A DNA stretch of 64,000 nt from Eutreptiella sp. 'Long Island Sound 2002' (taxonomy: Eukaryota; Euglenozoa; Euglenophyceae; Eutreptiales; Eutreptiaceae), in assembly GCA_964036045.1 (NCBI GenBank), contig OZ038389.1, positions 66,289,453-66,353,452 of the forward strand, given 5' to 3'. Under the pieces are notes generated by a model. That model had not been told where the DNA came from and did not search any database. It saw only the letters and a list, made by a program, of their open reading frames with translations. A program made the position numbers and the translations under genes. This document shows positions 9,634-21,075 of this stretch, in pieces (the stretch's first letter is position 1; every line of letters starts with the position of its first letter).

Positions 9634-12600
9634 GTACTAGTCCACTTTCCGAAGTACCCGAACGATGGGATGCCTCGTGCACAATGCTGTAGTCTCAAAA
9701 GGTTTTCATCAGCATTCCCCCCCACCCCAACCGCGGGGTCCCCCTGCGGGACCAATAGAAGGGTCCTCTGAGGAAAAATCAGATTTAATCTCAAAACCTT
9801 TTTTCAGAGTGTGTATCGTACACCAATCCCTGGGTCTCAGACCCTCCCCCCCTCTCCCCAGCTCCACATAGCCCCTGCTGGGGGAGCTCAACGTTCGCAA
9901 CCGCTTCAGTGTGACAAATGGATTGCATGTATCACGGGGGCATCCAATAGCCAAGTTTCTGCGGAATGTCGTTGCTGTGGGGCAGAGTGTGACCTGATAG
10001 TGCACCCTGAACCCCCATCTCGTCGAATGCAGCGAGCGGAAATGCATCACATGAGTGTGCACTTGCCACTCTCTTGACCTGCATTAGGAAAGTAGTAGCT
10101 GAAGCGGCCTGTGGGAGGTGGTGGAAAACTCGCGCGCGGTGCACTGTTTCATGCGGGTTTGTCGCCCGCATTTCGAGTGTTGCCTATTCTTTGAAGTACC
10201 CTACCTCCCACAGGAATTGCTGATCCCAGACCACACCACTTTGAATTTTTGGACATGTTCGACTGGCATCATAGGCAGTGGATGAAGCTACGAAGAGGAC
10301 TGTGCTGCCAGTTTGGCAGCACGCTTGGGGACAGCACGGCCTGCTGCTGGCTTGGCAGCCTCTTAGTGCGCCACTTGGGCATTCGGATGGTCAATAACCT
10401 TGCGCCCATTCGCATGGGGATACTAAATTGAGCCCATAGTCAAATCAGAACCGCAATATCATGCATGCATATGACGAGCCCCAGCAAATGTACAAAAAGT
10501 GGCCAAGTGATGCCCCCCGGGGCGGAGCCGGTTGGTATAGCGGGCCCCCCGGGGGCGGGGGGAATTGCAAGGGGGGGATTTCAATGGACCAGTGGTTGAT
10601 GATGGGCTCCGCGTAATGCCGTGTGATGCGGATTGTCCGTGTTGCGTGTGTACTGCAAGTGGATAGGGACGACACTTGGTGGATTGGGTTCGTGTACCCT
10701 TGCAGCCCCGCCCCATCGGGGGAACTGTCATTTGGGTGTGGTTTCCCCGAGGGATGGCTGTACTGGGGCACCAGGACTGGAAAGACAGACGCGGCATTAG
10801 AGTTTGTGCCAGGGCAGTGGCATCGAAAATTTGTGATCGCCCACCCGCCCCTGGCAATGGCAGGCGCACCTGGATACCGTCCCCCTGGACGAAGATGGGT
10901 GTGTAGCTGTGAGCCCAGCCTCGGTAATAGATGTCTTCGCCTTGAAGCCACCACATGCCTGCTGGTACGAAAATAGTCAATAGAAACATGCGAGCGGTGC
11001 GCCATGCAGTGCGCGCGCCGTGTGCTGTGTTTCCCTCATAGTCACTGTTGCGGGGCAGGCCTTTGTCATTCCAAATGACGCGACACGCGACGCAGCATCG
11101 AATGATCGGAGGGTCTAAACGCACTCCATTCAGCATTTGCCCTGTGTTCAGTGATGGAGTGGAGACATGGCCAGAGGCGCTGCGTGTGCCATTGCTGAAG
11201 GTGCCCTCGGGAAAGTTCCAGGGGGTTGCCAGTGGAATACGCTCTGCCCTGTGGTCCAATGAAGGCAAGTGGTACCGGCTCAAGGGGTGTGGCAACAACT
11301 CTGAAGGATTCATAATTGTGCCGGTGCAGGATGACGTGGGCGCGGAGGTGATGCAGGACGGCCAGCCATTGCAGAAGATTAGAGGTCTTCCCATTCGATT
11401 GGCGTGTCCATGCGTTGTCTGTGCACCTCACAAATTGCGCGAAAAAGCGATTTTGCACAAATGTGACGCAAATTTGATTCACCAACTCTTTTTTCCAGAA
11501 CCCCGCTCTGAACCAATTTCAGGAGGGAACAATGGGCTCTGGCCCTTCGAGCCTATCTTCCAGACCCCCCCCCCCTTTGAGTCACACTCGGCTCGAAATC
11601 CCCTGCCCCCTGGAGTTGCAATGGACCGCGAGCGGTCGCGCGAAGCCTGGGGCTGCAAAGAAACTGCTGCTGCCGATACCGCAGCCGCAGTGGCGCACCT
11701 TGAAACGCGGTGTGCCGAGCCCTAGGGATGTGACGTGCACATGCGAAATGGACACAGCCCGACAGTCTGGCCGAAGGAGCGGGCAGTTCGCGGGGCTTGT
11801 CCAGGCTCCAATCCCTCACAACGCCAAACGCACTGCGGCCGACGCAGGATTCAGTGCCGCGAGCTGGCCAGGACCGAGATGCAACCTATTTGGAGCATTT
11901 AAGAGGAGTGCCGCGTGGGAAGCAGGGGGCACCTTGGGGTAGGTGGGTGGGGGTGTTACTAACGCAAGCCTTGTCGTCACATACATCGCACGTGAAGGCG
12001 CCTGTCCATACTGTCCAGAGCTTTGGGGAGCATTCAAAAAAAAAAAAAAGAAACGGTCAAAGATGACCCTAAATTGCTGTATTGCTTTGTTGGGGCTCAG
12101 GCACCCTCAACGCGGCGTCACAATAAGTGGGTGAAAGTGGAAAATGGAGTCGACGGACTCCGGCATGTCGGCGATGCAGAAAAGGTGAATGAAGCCAAAT
12201 TGTGTGCAAAAACAAGGATGGCGTGTCATTGTGACTGCATATGGGCTGTGGCATACATCAGATCAGATCAAAAATATCAAACCGGGCCCAAGTGGTCCAG
12301 TTTGTGCCCTAAGACTCGGTGGATGATCCCTTGGATTCTGAACTTAAAGTCGATCGAAATTTGGGGGGAAATCGCCAGTGGCCCGGATCGGGGGAGGCAG
12401 ATGGGGGGCGCGTGGAGGGCAGTGGGTTCCAAACACTGTCCGTGTGCACAGTGTGCCCCGGGAAGACCTGTTGGGCGACGCCACGTGCGTGGCGAGGCCA
12501 CACATGGTGCGGGTGCCAGTTGTTGTACCATGTCTGATAGGGACCCTCACAATGTGAAGAGCAGTGGTGGGGCTCGGCTGCTGCTTGCCCAGGGAGTAAC

Positions 12601-15600
12601 ACCCCTTCTCCAAGGTACAGTGAAAGGGTGAGATTCCCCTGGAGCTTTGCACCAGGAGCTGGCTCCGGTTTCCCCTTGGAGAGAGCGTCCAAAAGATCAA
12701 CGTGTGACTTGCCAACTTCAGGTTTCCTGGTTTTAACTGACAATCAGAGCATCGCATCGTTTGTCACATTTTCATCTCATCAACCGCTCTTGACCGGTCC
12801 GTTGAGCCCGTCGCCCCCTCCAGCGGGTCCCTGGCCGCGGGCCTCCATTGGCAACCGCTGTGTCGCAGGGGCCTCGTACGTGCACACAGCGACCATTGAG
12901 CTCCACTCAAGCGCCAAAGTGGACACCGTCGCCCGCCGTTGTGGCATGGCCTGCGCCAACGTGCCGCTCGGGTGGTACGAGTACTGCCTGCCCGACACCC
13001 CCTTGCCCAAAGTGGTGCGCTGTTGCTCCGTCTTTCAGACGTTTGGGGACCGGCGGTTGGCGGATCATGTGCTCAGGGGTTTGGAGCTGCTGCTGCCACT
13101 GATGGCCTCGTCTGCCCCCGTGGCGCTGGGATCAGGAGCGCCGATTAAGTTTCCAGACAATCCCTTTGGAGGAGCGCGGCCTGGTCTGTGTGGCCCCTGT
13201 GAAAATGTGTTGTGAAGGTTGTTGTTCTCTTGCACAGTGACGACCCCCCCCCCCACCCTCAGTGTGACCCGACTCCATCGGATCGTGTCTGATCAAGTGG
13301 GTCCGTATCATTTGCTCCTGACAACTACCGTTTTCGGGGGTGGGGCTGAATGGGAGTCACACGCCCTGCTGTGTTTTATTGCTGTGCCTTGCTGTCATTG
13401 CTGCCCTCTCACAGGGATGGCGATGGTGCGTGCGGTTGTCCCAGTATTTCATGTTGCCTGTCCCCATGTGTCTGGTCCAGAACTTTCCTTGAGAAGTTGC
13501 TGCTTTCCCCTCGTCATTGTTAAGAGCTGCCGATGGCCGATGGAGGCAGTCGCATGTGACTGCCGGCGGTTGGAGAGATAATGACAGCAGTTGGAACCAA
13601 CCGACCAAATTGGGAGGCTAAGTATCGGATCACTGACCGGCAACTAGCGATGCTGCGATGCTGCCGTGGGCAGGGGCGTGGGGTACCTCAATTGTTTTCT
13701 TTTCTTGTTGTTCTGTTCGTGTAGCTTGCAATGTGTCGAGCACGCAATGTACTGCATGCGGTGTGCAGTCGGGTGCGTTGTGGGTACAACCTTCGCACAA
13801 TGCACTCTGCACAGGAGCACCCTCAGTACTGACACACTCTACACTCAGCACTCTGGCCGCGCAGCCTCCGCATTACACACTGTATACTCTGTGCGCTGTG
13901 TGTGTTGCAGTGTGTACACCCAGAGAAACTACCACCGGTGATATCACACGTGAATTGTCACAGATAAAAATTACTCCAAGAAACATTACCACTAATTTGC
14001 GGTTGCTGTGGTAATTTGTCATCTCCCCTTGTTGTGGGCCCCATAATTTCTTCTTTTTAGTGTCCCCGTTTTTTTTTATAATGGAGCTATGCACTCCCAA
14101 AACTGTCACGGATGCCCACAAAGGACAGCCAGGACTATCTGCAATGCGGCACAATTGGGATGAACAGTATAGTGACACATTGGGCTCGTCAACATGGTGC
14201 ACTGCGCAATGCGCACATTTCTTCGTGCACTCTGCACACCATACACTACGTAGTTTGCATTTGCGGTTCAAAGGACCAGCGTTGGAGGGCAAATGCACAC
14301 TATTGGCCAGCGCATTCCTGGCATCTGTGCAGGGGCTGATGGGTTTGACGAGATGCAGCAGACGCATATGATTGTGGTCGGGGGTGGCGGACTGGAATGT
14401 CCATTGAGCTCTTTTGCAGATATTTCGCAGCAACGCCTTGTGGGGCTACAACTTCCAACGGCCCCAGATGTCCCTCGCCAGTTCCATGAGATTTGGAAGC
14501 GCAATTGTGCAAAGTTGACTGAAGAGGTGCTGGCCAACGTGGGTCTCAGGGTGGGTGCATAACGATGCAATGGCTGCAGGACAAAGTACACAGGCGCCAA
14601 ATCCACCAGCAGCAGCGACCTGTGTGTATTGCGATGTGAGGACTACAGTTCTCCAAAGCTCAACTCCATTACAAATAGCAAAAAAGGTCTGAGGACACAA
14701 AGGGCAAAAACTGATGTTCTGCAGCAGGCATGCTGAATGTATCACTTTACCCAGCTCAGCATGCCTGTTCCACAATCGACATAGATGCACCTTGTAGCCC
14801 TGAAACACATCAGACTGGGCAAATTGGACGACAATAGGTGAAGGAAAAAGGCCGGTCTATATCCCCAACCAGAAAACAGCAAGTCCATGAAGACCAATCA
14901 TCCACAATCGCCCCATCCCACCCACCCGCCCACTCACCCATCCGAGGGGGAGAATCCACGCCAAAAATAGGGGTAGGATACAGAAATAGTTGAAAAAAGT
15001 AGCCCTACGCGCGCCCTGAGCATCAACGCTCCCTCTGTTGCAATCAAAATTCAGTACCACCTGAACTCCCTTTGTGCAAGCACAGCCTTGCCTGAGGCAC
15101 AACGACAAAAGGTTTCTATTTTCAGAGCTGCCATTTTTTTGTCTCCTAGAATGTGAACTCACAAAAACTCGCTGACTTTCTGAGTAGTAAGAGAGAGAAA
15201 GAGGGGCTGGGGCATGCTTAAAAGAGTTGTCCGTGCCCACTAGAGCATTCCAGTCTAGGAGGCAGGCCATATTGATTGTTTTGATGTGATTGGGAGCCAT
15301 GGCTCATGTTTCCAAATCCAACATGCAATCACATGTCCATACATAAGCATGGCCTTGTCTACATGCGGTGACCCTGAGTTGCTGTCGTTTTCTGGAACCC
15401 AGGTGCAAGCTTATGCAAAAGGGGGGGTGTTTAGCTGAAGCTGCGCACCTCATCACACGAGGCGGAAATCGGGCTTAGTGCGCGCCTGAGTAGCGCCACC
15501 CCCCCCCCCCAGAGATGCATTAAGAATGAATGCAAGAATGCAAAAAGAATGGAAGGAGGACCCCCCCCCCCCGGTCCAAACACCCCCGCCCTCAGACCCC

Positions 15601-18600
15601 CCCCCCCCCCTCCCACTCTTCCAATACAGGTGGAAGCCTGAGCCGGGGGCCTGGAAAAAATTTTAGTAGACAGTTTCAGGTGCAACTCAAGCGTGAATAA
15701 GTGCCTGGTGGTAGCATCTCTCAATGCTGAAGCTTCTTGGGTGCACAACTTTGCGAGGTAGTCAAGAGTCTGAGGGATCTGTAGAGTGCTTTGTGTCATG
15801 TTGCCCATTGTTCTCTACAGATGCTGCAGACTCTTGATACATTTTTCTGTTGCCGGTGCACGCCCCACACCTGCCCCGACCCGGGAGCAGGTTGGCCATG
15901 ATTTCGGCATGACAAAATCGTCTGCTTGCTGCCTTTTCTTTGCAGAACTTGTGGTAGTGTGAGGTGTAAACGTTGCAGCCACCCCTGAGGTAGAGGCCGT
16001 GGGTGTTGGAGGGGCCTGCCCTTCATCTTCCCCGGGTTCTGGGGGTGCCACAGACAGGAGCCCTGCCAGAAATGCGAGGTGATAAGCGTCCTCCAATGCT
16101 GAAGCTTCTCGTTGAGATCGCTGAGCCCCGTGGGTCCCCTTGATTATGGGCACCATAGCATGCAGCCAATGGGGCATGAACCACCACTGCGCGGCACAGT
16201 TTTGCGGTGGTGGCTCGTGCCTCATCGACTAGTTGCCACAGCCGCTGTTGTGACTGTGAGGCGCGGAGTTTTGTTTCAGCCTTCTGAGCCAGGTTGTATG
16301 GCACCTCACGTGCCTTCGATTTGGTGGATTTTCAAGAGGTCGTGAAAGCCATCACCGCTTGTGCCGAATTGGAGGCGGTCTCGGAGCAAGCTCGTCAAAA
16401 TGAAGCTCAACAGATTTTGTCTCCATGGTGGGCAAAAGTGGAGTGTGGTGTTTTTCAGCAGTTTTGTGCGGTTGGTGCAATCACAGGATACCACTGGGTT
16501 GCAGAATATGAACCTGCCCTTCAAATTGGACTCTTCTGTCACTTGCACGGGCCAGGAGTCCTTTTATTGGATTGTGCATGGGACTTGTGAGGGATAAATG
16601 TCTATTAAAGCTGGGTCAAACCGAAGGACGTCTTCATGGGCTGTACAACGAAATTGGTGAACCAACGGCAGTTGAAAGGGATGCCTCCACAGTTGCCACG
16701 GGGAATTAACAGCAACCATCCAGAGAGCACTAGGAACTAACAGCAACCATCCTTTGACCACCAAGAATCAACAGCAACCACCCAAAGAGCACCAGGAATC
16801 AACAACAACCATCTAGAAAGCACCAAGAATCAACTGCAACCATCTAGAGAGCACCAGGAATTAACAGCATCCATCCAAAAAGCACCAAGAATTGATAGCA
16901 ACCATCCAGAGAGCACCAAGAATTAACAGCACCCATCCAAAAAGCACCAAGAATCAACGGCAACCATGCACAGGCCACTAGGAGTCAACAACAATCATCC
17001 ACAGCCCTCTAGCAATATTAGGCCTAAACATTTTCCGGTGCCGAAACCTTTCAAGGAGCAGTTGTCAAGGAGGAGGGTCAAACCCCCCCCTCCCCCTTCA
17101 AACCCCCCCCCCCCCGCCCCAGTCCAACCCCCCCCCCGCTCCAATGCGTGTCTGCCCCCCCCCCCCCCTGGTGCGCCTTGATAGCGCCAAACCCCTCCCT
17201 GCACCTCGGTAGCGCCAACCCCCCCCCCCTTGTGTGCCTTGGTAGTGCCCCCCTGCCCCCCGTGCACCTCGGTAGCGCCACCCCCCCCCCCCCCCCCCGG
17301 CGCGCCAAACCTCCCCATGCGCCTCGGTAGTGCCAAACACTCCCTGTGCGCTCGGCAACACCAAACCCCTCACACTATGGCTCGCTACGCTCGACGCGGG
17401 GGCCAGCCCCGCGTCTCCTGAAATAACAAGACTCCTGCAGCACCTACCAAAAGCCACTGGATTGCAACCGCTCAAAGGCACATGGCCTCAACGACGAGTC
17501 GGAAGGAGGGACACCCGTTCTTCTTGCTCCTAGACACATGGGTACGGGCTCAATGGGTCCCCCTCCCCCCCCACGAAGCCCTGACTAAAAGGGCCCAATG
17601 GGAACAATCAAATTTCATGAACAAAAATTTTTCGGGACCATTTTTGTTACACAAATTGTTGCCTCACTCCTCCCTCGCTCTAAAGCGTTCCTGGGTATGG
17701 GCCACCAACTTGTGACTCTAAATCGGGATCTGGTCGCGCTTGTGCCCCCCCCCCCCCCCCGTTCTATTCGAGCTCCGTACGCGCACACTCCAACACGTGT
17801 TGACTGTGTTCTGCCGCCACGCACCGGACACATGCCTCTTGTGCCGTGGTGCCCGGTCCGCCGGGGTCCGGCCCCTTTCAGCGTGGGGTAGGGCTTTCGA
17901 CAAGGGCCCTCTATTCTGGCCCAGCCCGTGCCACACACGCGCGCCCCAGAAGCAGCTCTGCCGAGGCCCCTCACAAACAAACCCATGAATGTCCGTCGCA
18001 CCAACGGCACAGTGCGTAGGGCATGTGTCAACAACGTAGAGGGCAGGCAGTTGCAGTGCAAACGAGGCTCCCTGTGTCAATAACCCGCCCTGCCCTTTCC
18101 GAGCCGAATCAGACACCTCTTCCCCTAGGGATGCACTTGATATCGGGGAAGGGGGCTAGAGAGTGCTGCCCCACCGGTGACTGTCCGCCCGCTAACCGCT
18201 TGTGCGCTCCCACGGGGGGGGGGGGGGGCTCCTCGGTTCGGGTACGCGACTCCCCCCCCCCCGCCCCCCCGCCCTCCGGCCCCACTTAGTTACCAAGGGT
18301 CAATGGCTATGGGCCATACATAGGGTGGCGCCGAAGGCGCCCGAAAATTTTGTCCCCTTTGCTGGGGACCACCGAGAATGCAGGGGTTGCGTAGCACTTC
18401 CGCCCACTCGTGGGCCCCCGTGAAGGCAGGCGTGAGGTAGCCACTTTTGATTTTGTGTATGCTTCTTTTTCATCAAACCATCAGTGCTTGTGAGCGCCAG
18501 ATTAGCAAGACGAGGCACTATACAAAGGCCGTTTGTTGCGAAGTGCTTTCCAGCGGAAGATTAGCAAGACGGGCCGCTATACAAATGTCGTTTGTTGTGA

Positions 18601-21075
18601 AGTGAAGATCGTGCATTTGGAGCAAAACCCCGGCACGAGTGCAGCGCCAAATTCTTTCTGGGGCGAATGCACTGCGTTCTTTCTTTCATCTTTCTTGTTC
18701 TCTTTCCCACGTTTTGGCACGGCCCCTCGAGTTGGGGATACGGACTCCCACGCTTTGGCGTGGCCCCTGGAGTTGGGGATACGGACTCCCACGCTTTGGC
18801 GTGGCCCCTCGAGGTGGGGATATGGACTCCCACGCTTTGGCGTGGCCCCTCGAGTTGGGGCTCCCACGCTTTGGCGTGGCCCCTCAAGTTGGGGACACGG
18901 ACTCCCACGCTTTGGCGTGGCCCCTTGAGGTCTAGGCCCAACATTTTTCCGTGTTTTTTAGGTAAGTGCGGCAAGGGGCGGTTCCCTGTGCCATAAAACG
19001 TCCACCCAGCACAGTGCCCAAATCCAAACCTGTGTGTGCCGAAACCTAAACCAATACCAATGCACTCGCCGCAGAGCTGGGAGTAGGCACCCGGGAAAGC
19101 ATTCGCCGCAGAGCGATGGGAGTAGGCATTGTCTGGGTGGCATGTTCATTAAGAGCCGCGAATAAAGAAGTTGCATTAGATACGTCCTTGCCGTGTTTCT
19201 TGTCTGTGTTCCACTAAATCCCGTGTGTGTTTCCCTGTTTCTCGTGTGCAGTTCTTTCTCGCCCCATGAGTGCACAGAAGAAGGAAAAGAAGAAGTGACT
19301 TCAAAAACCAACCGCCATCGGTTACCCACCAACCGCCATCGTAGGGCGTATTGGACACTCCGAGTTTTTTTTTTTTATTACGGCACCCCCTGTGCACCGG
19401 AACTTGTGGGCATCGATTGGTATTCAACCCAAACTTGCACCTTGCAAAGGATTGTGTGGGAGTGTTCATGCCAAAACCGGTGATTGTGGTTGCACAGATG
19501 AAGTGTGCGGCTGTGGCTGTCGCTTCAATGCTGTTCCCGAATTTTTTCAGCGTACACAACACTTCACCAGCAAACAACACCAAGCTTGGCTTGAACCAGC
19601 CCCCCCCCCCCCCCAGGGTGTGCAAACCGCCATCACCAATTTTGTAGCAGTCGCTTTTCGATCGGAAGGACCGTGTGTGAGGGTTGGGTGTGTGGATGGG
19701 AAGCCATGTCGCCCATGTGCAGATTTGGATTTCAACACCAAACTACGTACCTACCTACCCCACTACCATAGAGCAGTTGTTGTGTGTACGGCGAAGGAAA
19801 AAAAACTTATTGCCATAGAGCAGTACTTGTGTGTATGGCGAAGGAAAACAAGAACTAATCGGGTGCCTCGTAGGCATGGGCAACCTACTAGGCACCCCCC
19901 AGTTACTCTCTCGTGTGACGGGCCGTGTCGGAGAGAACAGCCTTTTTATACGGCCCTCCCCAGGCAGGGGGTGTGGGCACCTACAACCACCATTGCACTG
20001 GTGAGGAGGTAGAGTGGAGGCCTCCGTTGTTGTAGAGTAACCCCTTCGGCCACCGCGTCTCTGCCAGACTGGACTAAACCTCTGCTAACCCTCTCCCCAG
20101 CCCCCCCCCCCCTTAGCAACTAGCAGCAACTAGCTAGTCCCCCTGAGAAGCCCTCCTCGGCGGCTAGCCCCCCCCTAGAGCCCCCCCCCCCCCGTGGGGG
20201 CCTTCGGCCCACTTCTACTGGGGGGAGTCGCGTCTAAAAGCGAGGAGACGGCCCACCCGTGTGCGCTCCTGAACGGCCCCCAACCGGTTTATACCAGCGA
20301 GAAACTCCCCAACTGATTTTTCCAATCGTCGCAAACTGCCTTTGCAACCACTCAACTCGCCTCCCCTTCATTCGCACACCTGCCTCCCCTTCACCTCCTG
20401 AAGCTCCTCTTTGCACCGGATGTTCGCATTGGAAGCGGCGGGTGGGGACCACGCCGCAACCGAGCGACGGAAATGCGCCGTCGCCCCGTTGGTGCGCTGT
20501 GCCACTGCATCTGCGTTCTGCAGGTGCTTTGCGGCACGGAGCAGTGCGCATCGTTGGTGGGGTACCTGTACTGGAGGTTCGGATGGGAGTGCGGCACTTT
20601 CTGCCGAGTCTTGAGGGAAGAGGGCATCTGCTGGGGCACATACGCCGATGGCACCGGGTACCACTGCAACGCGCACGGCAATAACATGGTGTTGGCAGCG
20701 GAGGACCCGGCGAAGCCTGAGCGTCCTTTCACGATGCCGTTGGACTTTGACATGGCGTACACACGCGACACTTTCGCCTTCAGCGAAGACGAGGCCCGCG
20801 ACCGGCAGATGTTTGCGGACAATGCTGAGGTTGAGAGCGTGTCGATGCTGCGGGACTTGGGCGGGGCCCCGGATTCCACCGGGACCAAGAACGACCACGC
20901 AGTGCCGCCGGCGCTGGAGCCACTGCGGTGGGCGCTGCGGGACACGATGGTGAGGGCCTGGCTGGGCGCGTTTCGGGGGGAGGCCGACACCCTGCCCCAT
21001 GACGCGGCGCGTGCAGCGCACGCGTATGCGCTGCTGAGGCTGGCGCTGGTGATGACACACGACGTGATCGGGTGA
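9371..21075 (+). CDS. Five-exon gene, about 526-aa protein with kinase-like motif order
   Basis: I assembled this gene from five segments: 9371-9633, 11152-11384, 12869-13183, 14333-14550 and 20524-21075. Every junction has GT-AG borders and matching phase (2, 1, 1, 0), and the total of 1581 bases is exactly 527 codons including the stop. The product has a Lys in a conserved-looking WYRLKGCGNN motif (exon 2), a helix-rich middle (exon 3), then GYHCNAHGNNMVL and PLDFDMAYTR (exon 5). Lys, HGNN and DFD in this order resemble the ATP-binding Lys, catalytic loop and DFG-like motif of kinase-fold enzymes, so an atypical kinase or phosphotransferase is a reasonable inference, not a proven call. No signal peptide or membrane segment. 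Introns are 1.5, 1.5, 1.1 and 6.0 kb; the last is full of repeats. I do not recognise a named family. Confidence 0.6.
11152..11384 (+). CDS. Exon 2, N-terminal lobe-like segment with RLKGCGNN
   Basis: The acceptor TGTGTTCAG at 11151 restores the frame from exon 1 as ISRS-SDGVETWPEAL. The exon holds GVASGIRSALWSNEGKWYRL and the Lys-containing KGCGNNSEGF. The donor AGAG|GTCTTC after 11384 is phase 1. The frame remains open past the donor, but the composition becomes non-coding. Confidence 0.6.
12869..13183 (+). CDS. Exon 3 of the five-exon gene
   Basis: The acceptor GTGTCGCAG ends at 12868 and completes the split Gly codon from exon 2 (KIRG-ASYVHTATIEL). The text is strongly coding: WYEYCLPDTPLPKVVRCC, FQTFGDRRLADHVLRGLE. 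The chosen donor CCTG|GTCTGT after 13183 gives the phase 1 needed by exon 4; another GT a few bases on would also be possible. Confidence 0.55.
14333..14550 (+). CDS. Exon 4 of the five-exon gene
   Basis: The acceptor CATCTGTGCAG ends at 14332. The exon reads GADGFDEMQQTHMIVVGGGG and then PDVPRQFHEIWKRNCAKL, ending at donor CTCAGG|GTGGGT after 14550. Without splicing the frame would stop four codons later at TAA 14560-14562, so a terminal exon here is the alternative; the phase 0 match to exon 5 favours splicing. Confidence 0.5.
15815..16548 (-). pseudogene. Broken minus-strand coding remnant inside intron 4
   Basis: Three overlapping frames read coherently leftwards: NLLSFILTSLLRDRLQFGTS (16306-16548), then NLAQKAETKLRASQSQQRLW (from 16304), then HWLHAMVPIIKGTHGAQRSQ and LEDAYHLAFLAGLLSVAPPE (15815-16225). 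Each change of frame is by one base. No family recognised. The opposite strand is also open from 16294 to 16590, so the orientation is not certain. A related-looking run of residues (LAKLCTQEASALRDATTRH) lies further left at about 15690-15760. Confidence 0.3.
16703..16999. repeat. 31-bp minisatellite, about nine units
   Basis: Tandem units of the form GAATCAACAGCAACCATCC followed by AGAGAGCACCAA, 31 bases each with a few substitutions between units. Lies within the long intron of the five-exon gene. Confidence 0.9.
17084..17345. repeat. Poly-C tract array with CCTCGGTAGCGCCAA units
   Basis: Runs of 8 to 18 C alternate with a degenerate unit (CTCGGTAGCGCCAAC, GCCTTGGTAGTGCC). Directly after it, at 17377-17420, is CTCGCTACGCTCGACGCGGG with GGCCAGCCCCGC, a fragment also found in the tandem repeat at 44.4-44.7 kb. 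Confidence 0.8.
18489..18600 (+). repeat. Two copies of a CGCTATACAAAT short repeat (LINE/SINE tail-like)
   Basis: Two tandem copies of a motif of about 55 bases: ATTAGCAAGACG, then CACTATACAAAGG or CGCTATACAAATG, then TCGTTTGTTG. A third copy is at 38306-38358, where it begins TGCTTTGAGCAC. The order 'CTTTGAGC ... GCGCTATAxAAATG' is that of the conserved 3' tails of many LINEs and SINEs, so these are probably retroposon tails; that link is inference from motif resemblance. Confidence 0.6.
18710..18928. repeat. 41-bp minisatellite, six units
   Basis: Units read CACGCTTTGGCGTGGCCCCT then CGAGTTGGGGATACGGACTC; the fourth unit is shortened. A degenerate relative (TGGCCCCTTTCCAGTTG, GGATATGG) lies at 38505-38576. 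Unit length and lack of unique spacers rule out a CRISPR array. Confidence 0.9.
19309..19395 (+). repeat. Dispersed repeat: CCAACCGCCATCG unit plus GGGCGTATTGGACACTCCGA tail
   Basis: Two ACCCACCAACCGCCATCGG-type units, then GTAGGGCGTATTGGACACTC, a run of T, then ATTACGGCACCCCCTG. The same order occurs at 32817-32995 with six units. The shared single-copy tail shows these are copies of one dispersed element and not just coincident minisatellites. Confidence 0.8.
20524..21075 (+). CDS. Exon 5, C-terminal exon with HGNN and DFD motifs
   Basis: The acceptor CGTTCTGCAG ends at 20523, phase 0. The exon codes for about 183 residues to a TGA at 21073-21075: LVGYLYWRFGWECGTFCRV, EGICWGTYADGTGYHCNAHG, then NNMVLA, PLDFDMAYTRDTFAFSEDEA and a helical tail ending THDVIG. 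Spacing of HGNN to DFD is about 25 residues, as between catalytic loop and metal-binding motif in kinase folds. This is the most convincingly coding stretch of the gene. If exon 4 is terminal, this exon would belong to a separate gene. Confidence 0.65.
   Translation: MLCGTEQCASLVGYLYWRFGWECGTFCRVLREEGICWGTYADGTGYHCNAHGNNMVLAAEDPAKPERPFTMPLDFDMAYTRDTFAFSEDEARDRQMFADNAEVESVSMLRDLGGAPDSTGTKNDHAVPPALEPLRWALRDTMVRAWLGAFRGEADTLPHDAARAAHAYALLRLALVMTHDVIG

Noticed and set aside
10459-11394. A 311-codon minus-strand frame
   Set aside because: It runs antisense to exon 2 of the five-exon gene and its product lacks domain-like order; the plus strand gives the coherent splice model.
18710-18928. CRISPR-like array
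   Set aside because: Units are contiguous 41-base repeats with no unique spacers and the genome is eukaryotic; it is a minisatellite.
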